From contig NZ_CP159483.1 in the NCBI RefSeq assembly GCF_042140245.1, forward strand, positions 3,410,001-3,474,000: DNA of 64,000 nucleotides, read 5' to 3'. Shown here piece after piece: positions 60,059-64,000 of this stretch. Each line of letters starts with the position of its first letter. Position 1 is the stretch's first letter. Source of the DNA: MH13 sp042140245 (GTDB lineage Bacteria > Pseudomonadota > Alphaproteobacteria > Rhizobiales > MH13). The translations under genes and the position numbers were made by a program. The notes under the pieces are model-generated. The model was not told where the DNA came from. It saw nothing but the letters and a program-made list of their open reading frames with translations, and searched no databases.

Positions 60059-61452
60059 CGCTTCACTTCCCACGTCGTTGTGCGTTCTCCGGTTTCCGGG
60101 TCTTTGCCGTCTTTCAACGCGATGCCACGGCCTGCCAATTCATCGCGGATGCGGTCGGCATTGCCCCAGTCTTTGTTCGCGATGAAGCCCAGGCGGGTGG
60201 CGACTTCTCGGTCGATGACTTCCGCTTCCGCCGGTGAGAGATCAACGCTGGGTGCTGCTGCCTTGGCAACGCCCAAAACGGCAGCCGCCGCTGCAAAGCC
60301 TGCGGTATCACGCGTGCAAAGCCGCTGCATGCCTTGCAAGGCGGCCGGTGTGTTCAGATCGTCGAGCAGCGCTTCAAACACATCCGGCGGGCACGGTGCA
60401 TCGCTTGGCTCCGGTTCCGGCCATTTGGCCATCAAGTTTTCCGCTTCCTCCAGTCGCTTGACCGAAAAATCCATCGGTTCGCGGTAGTGCGTCATCAAAA
60501 GGGCTAGCCGTACGACTTCACCCGGCCACTTTCGCCCGCCCACCTTTTCGGTGTGCAGCACATCATGAATCGTGACGAAGTTGCCCTCGGACTTGGACAT
60601 CTTCCGCCCTTCGACCTGCACAAAGCCATTGTGCAACCAAGTGTTGGCCATCTTGTCTGTCCCGTGGGCGCAGCAGCTTTGGGCGATCTCGTTTTCATGA
60701 TGCGGGAAGATGAGGTCGAGCCCGCCACCGTGAATATCGAACGTGGTGCCCAGATGGTGGGCGCTCATCACTGAGCATTCGATGTGCCAGCCCGGACGCC
60801 CCCTGCCCCACGGGCTGTCCCATCCCGGTTCCTCGGCGGAGGACTGCTTCCAGAGCACAAAGTCACCAGGGTTCTTTTTATGGCCCTCAACATCGATACG
60901 GACCCCCGCCTTCTGCTCATCCAGATTGCGTTTTGAGAGCGCGCCATAGCTGGGCCCGGATGATCCGTCCATGCTCGCCGTGTCGAACAGCACCTCCTGG
61001 CCTTCATCACCCTCAGCGACATAGGCGTTGCCCTTGCCGATCAGTGTTTCGATCATGGCGATCATGCCGGGGACGTGGGCGGTGGCGCGTGGCTCGTGCG
61101 TCGGTTCAAGGCATCCCAGCGCAGCCAGGTCCGCGTGGTACTGCACAGTTGTTTTTTCGGTCACTCGCGCAATGGCGTCGTTTAACGGCAGATCGGGGAA
61201 GTCTCGCGCTGCACGGGCGTTGATCTTGTCATCCACGTCGGTGATGTTGCGAACATAGGTGACGTGATCCTCGCCGTAGACGTGGCGCAGCAGGCGGAAC
61301 AACACATCAAACACCACGGCAGGCCGTGCATTACCGATATGGGCAAAGTCGTAGACCGTCGGCCCGCACACATACATGCGCACATTCTTGTCATCGATCG
61401 GAACGAAGAGTTCCTTCGAGCGTGTCGCGGTGTTGGTGAACTGCAAAGTCAT
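60055..61452 (-). CDS. cysS: Cysteinyl-tRNA synthetase
   Basis: A 465-aa class I synthetase. The zinc ligand Cys29 (MYVCGPTVYD) is followed by the HIGH-type motif HIGN (His38-Asn41), GWHIECSVMS, HHENEIAQS and the KMSKS loop at Lys284-Ser288. It charges tRNA-Cys. The frame is open to 61494; the ATG at 61452 gives MTLQFTNTATRSKE. It heads a run of five genes joined by overlaps. A palindrome lies 23 bp upstream. Confidence 0.96.
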   Translation of the reverse strand: MTLQFTNTATRSKELFVPIDDKNVRMYVCGPTVYDFAHIGNARPAVVFDVLFRLLRHVYGEDHVTYVRNITDVDDKINARAARDFPDLPLNDAIARVTEKTTVQYHADLAALGCLEPTHEPRATAHVPGMIAMIETLIGKGNAYVAEGDEGQEVLFDTASMDGSSGPSYGALSKRNLDEQKAGVRIDVEGHKKNPGDFVLWKQSSAEEPGWDSPWGRGRPGWHIECSVMSAHHLGTTFDIHGGGLDLIFPHHENEIAQSCCAHGTDKMANTWLHNGFVQVEGRKMSKSEGNFVTIHDVLHTEKVGGRKWPGEVVRLALLMTHYREPMDFSVKRLEEAENLMAKWPEPEPSDAPCPPDVFEALLDDLNTPAALQGMQRLCTRDTAGFAAAAAVLGVAKAAAPSVDLSPAEAEVIDREVATRLGFIANKDWGNADRIRDELAGRGIALKDGKDPETGERTTTWEVKR

Positions 61453-61867
61453 TGTGCTCGTTCCATCGTAGAAAGCGTTACAGGTGTAACGCACAAGAGG
61501 TTAGCCCGCCGCTGGCGAGGAACCGTTTCAGTAGGATGGGAGCAAAACGGGGCCGTGCCAGCGGTGAGTGCGCTAGCTGCAAATCTCCACAATGCTAATG
61601 GCTGCCATTAGAGCAGCTTCAGCAGGGCTTTGATAATCATACGGCCTAAACATGGCCTTTTCCCTGCCGTGTTTTGGGCAAACTCGTCAAGCCTTAATCC
61701 TTTTATCAGTGCAGGTGTGCAACGTGTCGTGATCGATGCAGGCGGACCGAAGGTGTGATGAACAACACGGCGCGCCCAGTGGGGCTGGTGCAGTGTGCCG
61801 AAACTTGAGATCCGCAACCGGCAACCTCCGCCAAGAGAGGGGTCGGTCGATCAGGGAAGGTAGTGCC
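61453..61867. other. 415-bp intergenic region with two palindromes
   Basis: No gene is supported. GCGTTAC-AGGT-GTAACGC at 61475-61492 is a perfect 7-bp dyad 23 bp before the cysS start and could be an operator or leader stem. CTAATGGC-T-GCCATTAG at 61595-61611 is an 8-bp perfect palindrome. The remaining sequence probably contains the divergent promoters of cysS and the 75-aa ORF; none was pinned down. No T-box was recognised in front of cysS. Confidence 0.5.
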
Positions 61868-62095
61868 ATGAGTTTGACACACGAAGAAAGCCTTTTGTTT
61901 GCAACGCTTTGGCTGAAAGTCAGCGAGGGCGCTGTGCTCGAATTGGACGACGCGTCTGAGGTTGCCACTTACACAGCCAAATGCACAGAACAGGGCCTTA
62001 CACCCTGTGCGCGCGAGCGCTTGCCGCAGTTTGACACGCGCCCTGCCAAACGCCCGACCTCGCACAACGAGCATCATTCATCTTGGGTTCATTAA
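61868..62095 (+). CDS. Small hypothetical protein
   Basis: A 75-aa protein: MSLTHEESLLFATLWLKVSEG at the start, then an acidic stretch ELDDASEVATYTAKCTEQG and a basic, His-rich tail (RPAKRPTSHNEHHSSW). The ATG at 61868 is preceded by GGAAGG at eight bases, a good ribosome-binding site, which supports it as real against the longer frame from 61736. No family is recognised. Confidence 0.55.
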   Translation: MSLTHEESLLFATLWLKVSEGAVLELDDASEVATYTAKCTEQGLTPCARERLPQFDTRPAKRPTSHNEHHSSWVH

Positions 62096-62129
62096 GGCCC
62101 TGATACCACCACATGGTCGATTGCCACGG

Positions 62130-62151
62130 TTTGGCCAACCTTTGGCTAACC
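62130..62151. repeat. Tandem 11-bp repeat
   Basis: TTTGGCCAACC followed directly by TTTGGCTAACC, differing at one base, about 85 bp upstream of the DUF2865 gene. It may be a double binding site; nothing more can be said from sequence. Confidence 0.4.
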
Positions 62152-62233
62152 CTAGGTGGCTAGGATGAACCTATCGGCTGCTGGCGCGTTGAATGATCAA
62201 CCCGTTTCAGCATTCTGATATGGCAACCGCGAG

Positions 62234-63376
62234 GTGGATGAGCACGTGACGGCAACAGCCCATCACGATTGGAAAAAGGCCTTGAAACGCCAGGCGTTGA
62301 CGCTTGGAGCGGCTGTTTTCGCGCTCGGTCTTGGCTTTACCTCTCAAGCTCACGCTCAGAACTCGTGCGCGCGTATTCAAAGCGAGTTGGCGGCGCTCCA
62401 TAATGGCGGCGGTGGCGGATCGAGCCAGCTGCAACAATCCATCAATCAGCAAATGCGCGAGATGGCCCGCGCGCAAGGCGCATTCGACCGGTTCCAATGC
62501 GCCTTTGGTGCTTCACCGCAATGCGGTTCGATTGTGGCGACGCTCAATCAGATGCAGGCCAATCTGAACCAGATGCAGCGCCAGCTTGCACGCTCCGGCG
62601 GTGGGGGCGGTCGCGGTGATCCACGGCGGATTGCTGAGCTGGAACGTGCATTCGCGACGCAGTGTGGCCCCGGCCAACGACAGATTCAGCAGCAGGCACG
62701 TCAATCGGTACAGCCAGGCAATCTGCTGGAAGCGATTTTCGGCATCCGCTCGCAACCGACCTATGTGGCGCGGCGCCCCGATGATCCGTCAGGTATTGTG
62801 ATGCCTGGCCAACCGCGCACCAGAGGCTTTGATCGTCCCGGTGAGTTCACCCGCGAGCCAGAGTTTCGCCTGCGAGGCAACACGTTTCGCACCATGTGCG
62901 TGCGCACAAGTGACGGATTTTATTGGCCAATCAGCTTTTCCACCACGCGCGACCGGTTCGATGAAGATCGCAGTCTCTGTGCCGCCATGTGCCCTGGGAC
63001 GAGCGTTGAGCTGTTTGCCTATCGCAACCCTGGCCAACAGGTCGATGCGATGATGAACACGCTCACCGGCGAACCCTACACCACGCAAAGCTATGCCTTT
63101 GCGTACCGGGAAAATTTCGACCCCGACAATCGCTGCACGCCCTCCGCGGTGGTGCTGGAGGAGTTGCGCGCGTCGACCCGGATTGCGGCTGCCCCAACCG
63201 GCCCACAGGTGCCGCAGCCAACCGCGCGACCCGATATGGCCAGCGACCCTGAAACCCGCGCCTTGGACGATGCCGGGATGAGCTTCTCAGCGCTTGGCCG
63301 CCTCACCCGCCCGGAACAGGATGGTGAGCAAGTGGTACGCCGGGTTGGTCCGAGCCACGGCTACTTCGACAACTAA
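62234..63376 (+). CDS. Secreted DUF2865 domain protein
   Basis: A 380-aa protein with a signal peptide (hydrophobic about 20-40, ending AHAQ). The mature protein has a helical N-terminal region with Gly-rich linkers (GGGGGSS and SGGGGGRGD) and Gln-rich helices (QMQANLNQMQRQLARS), then a cysteine-containing DUF2865 core: FRTMCVRTSDGFYWPISFS, SLCAAMCPGTSVELFAYRNPGQ and YAFAYRENFDPDNRCTPS. DUF2865 is typical of Rhizobiales; function unknown, probably periplasmic or cell-surface. It starts at a GTG at 62234, with another GTG at 62246. It converges with gltX. Confidence 0.85.
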   Translation: MDEHVTATAHHDWKKALKRQALTLGAAVFALGLGFTSQAHAQNSCARIQSELAALHNGGGGGSSQLQQSINQQMREMARAQGAFDRFQCAFGASPQCGSIVATLNQMQANLNQMQRQLARSGGGGGRGDPRRIAELERAFATQCGPGQRQIQQQARQSVQPGNLLEAIFGIRSQPTYVARRPDDPSGIVMPGQPRTRGFDRPGEFTREPEFRLRGNTFRTMCVRTSDGFYWPISFSTTRDRFDEDRSLCAAMCPGTSVELFAYRNPGQQVDAMMNTLTGEPYTTQSYAFAYRENFDPDNRCTPSAVVLEELRASTRIAAAPTGPQVPQPTARPDMASDPETRALDDAGMSFSALGRLTRPEQDGEQVVRRVGPSHGYFDN

Positions 63377-63423
63377 GCGACATCACGATCTGAGGCGGAC
63401 GAACAGCAGACGGTCTTCTTCTC

Positions 63424-63482
63424 GTCCGCTCTTAGTCCGCCAAATTGAGCGGACCGTCCGCTTGAATTCCGCTCTAGTCCGC
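63424..63482. repeat. Repeated GTCCGC units between DUF2865 and gltX genes
   Basis: GTCCGC occurs at 63424-63429, 63435-63440, 63456-63461 and 63477-63482, with an inverted GCGGAC at 63449-63454 that pairs with the second copy over an 8-nt loop. The block sits between convergent stop codons and could serve as a terminator stem. Confidence 0.45.
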
Positions 63483-64000
63483 TGCTTTTTGCAGACGGTC
63501 GAGCAATTTCTCACGACCAAGAAGCACAATGATCGGTCCCATTTCTGGACCGCGTTCCTGACCGGTGAGCGCCTTGCGCAGGGGCATGAAAAGCGCCTTG
63601 CCCTTGCGGCCCGTCTCGGCCTTCAAAGCACCGGTCCAATCACCCCATGTTTCTGAGCTGATATCTCCCTCTGGCAGGTGGGTCATGGCCAACGTGATGT
63701 AGGCGACATCATCGCTCTCCAGATCGCTCGTCACAGCATCAGCATTCAGCATGTCCCACCAGGTTTTGGCGTCCTGCGGTGCATCGCAGTTCTTGCGCAC
63801 AGCAAGCCACAGATCAGCTTGAACGGTAGTGGGGATACCCAGGTTTGTCAGCGTGTCCGCGACATCGGCAGGCTCCAATGCGTGAACCATTTGCGCGGAA
63901 AAGTCGGCGATCTGCTTGGGTTCAAACCGAGCTGGACCAGAGGAAACCTTCGACAGATCAAAGTCTTCGGTCAGCTCTGCAAGGCTTCCACGCGGCGCGA
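63474..64000 (-). CDS. gltX: Glutamyl-tRNA synthetase, C-terminal part (5' end beyond window)
   Basis: The reading frame continues without a stop to the right edge, so only the last 175 codons are present. LAELTEDFDLSKVSSGPARFEPKQIADFSAQMV is read in pieces (LTEDFDLSKV, GPARFEPKQ), the anticodon-binding helical domain follows, and the ending KALFMPLRKALTGQERGPEMGPIIVLLGREKLLDRL is the classic GltX C-terminus (here noted as RKALTGQERGPEMGPII). The enzyme charges tRNA-Glu (and in many alphaproteobacteria tRNA-Gln). Whether this is gltX1 or gltX2 cannot be decided. Confidence 0.9.
   Translation of the reverse strand, partial: APRGSLAELTEDFDLSKVSSGPARFEPKQIADFSAQMVHALEPADVADTLTNLGIPTTVQADLWLAVRKNCDAPQDAKTWWDMLNADAVTSDLESDDVAYITLAMTHLPEGDISSETWGDWTGALKAETGRKGKALFMPLRKALTGQERGPEMGPIIVLLGREKLLDRLQKAAD

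Noticed and set aside
61453..61867. T-box or other riboswitch before cysS
   Set aside because: No T-box motif or anticodon-bearing stem was recognised; only simple palindromes are present.
63424..63482. CRISPR array
   Set aside because: Repeat units are only 6 bp with irregular spacing and no cas genes are present.

Overview
The window is a 64 kb piece of an alphaproteobacterial chromosome, most likely from the order Hyphomicrobiales (Rhizobiales). The inference rests on gene content and order: a feuN-feuP-feuQ-like sensory operon, a ccmI-ccmE-ccmF-ccmH block followed by a DegP/two-component/glnE block, two PleC/PdhS-type kinases around pepN, DUF2865 and DUF2336 proteins, and a Rhodobacter-type gene transfer agent (GTA) cluster. 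No rRNA, tRNA, CRISPR array, insertion sequence or integrase was seen. Coding density is high, with many ATGA or TGATG overlaps between neighbours.

Layout. 1-8.4 kb: end of a uracil-DNA glycosylase-like gene, a membrane histidine kinase, cobT and cobS (lower-ligand assembly of cobalamin), DUF1289, a membrane-only remnant of a TIGR02281-type protein, a TauE/SafE exporter and pepN. 8.4-28.9 kb: a PAS-containing PleC/PdhS-like kinase with a cluster of GANTC sites in front of it, then a long minus-strand series. In transcription order this is feuN-like, feuP, feuQ, a glycine-zipper lipoprotein, a conserved unknown protein, ccmI, ccmE, ccmF, ccmH, a hydrolase-OsmC fusion, degP, an OmpR-type regulator, its kinase, glnE, and an EF-hand protein coupled to glnE. 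29.0-42.9 kb: a complete GTA structural cluster on the minus strand, from small terminase (right) to the tail-tip protein (left), with two extra small ORFs between portal and protease.

43.1-48.6 kb: a YcgN-family cysteine-cluster protein, a class A penicillin-binding protein, DUF1214 and DUF1254 proteins, a lipoprotein and a small ORF. 48.7-54.4 kb: DUF2336, DUF1491, pssA and psd (phosphatidylethanolamine synthesis), and an ATM1-type ABC exporter coupled to an ArsR regulator. 54.4-64 kb: a low-complexity LysM envelope protein, a LOG-family nucleosidase, a cysS-GFA-GFA-cimA-GNAT operon with overlapping genes, a 75-aa ORF, a secreted DUF2865 protein and the 3' part of gltX.

The most interesting parts are the GTA and its control DNA. 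The region in front of terS holds a promoter-like element spanned by a dyad and, downstream of it, a strong intrinsic-terminator hairpin that would lie inside the GTA leader. A second strong hairpin follows the capsid gene. Other points worth a look are the GANTC cluster before the PleC-like kinase, the dyad and direct repeats before feuN, the ArsR operator over its own start codon, and the tandem GFA duplication between cysS and cimA. All functions are read from sequence and family knowledge; no database search was run.
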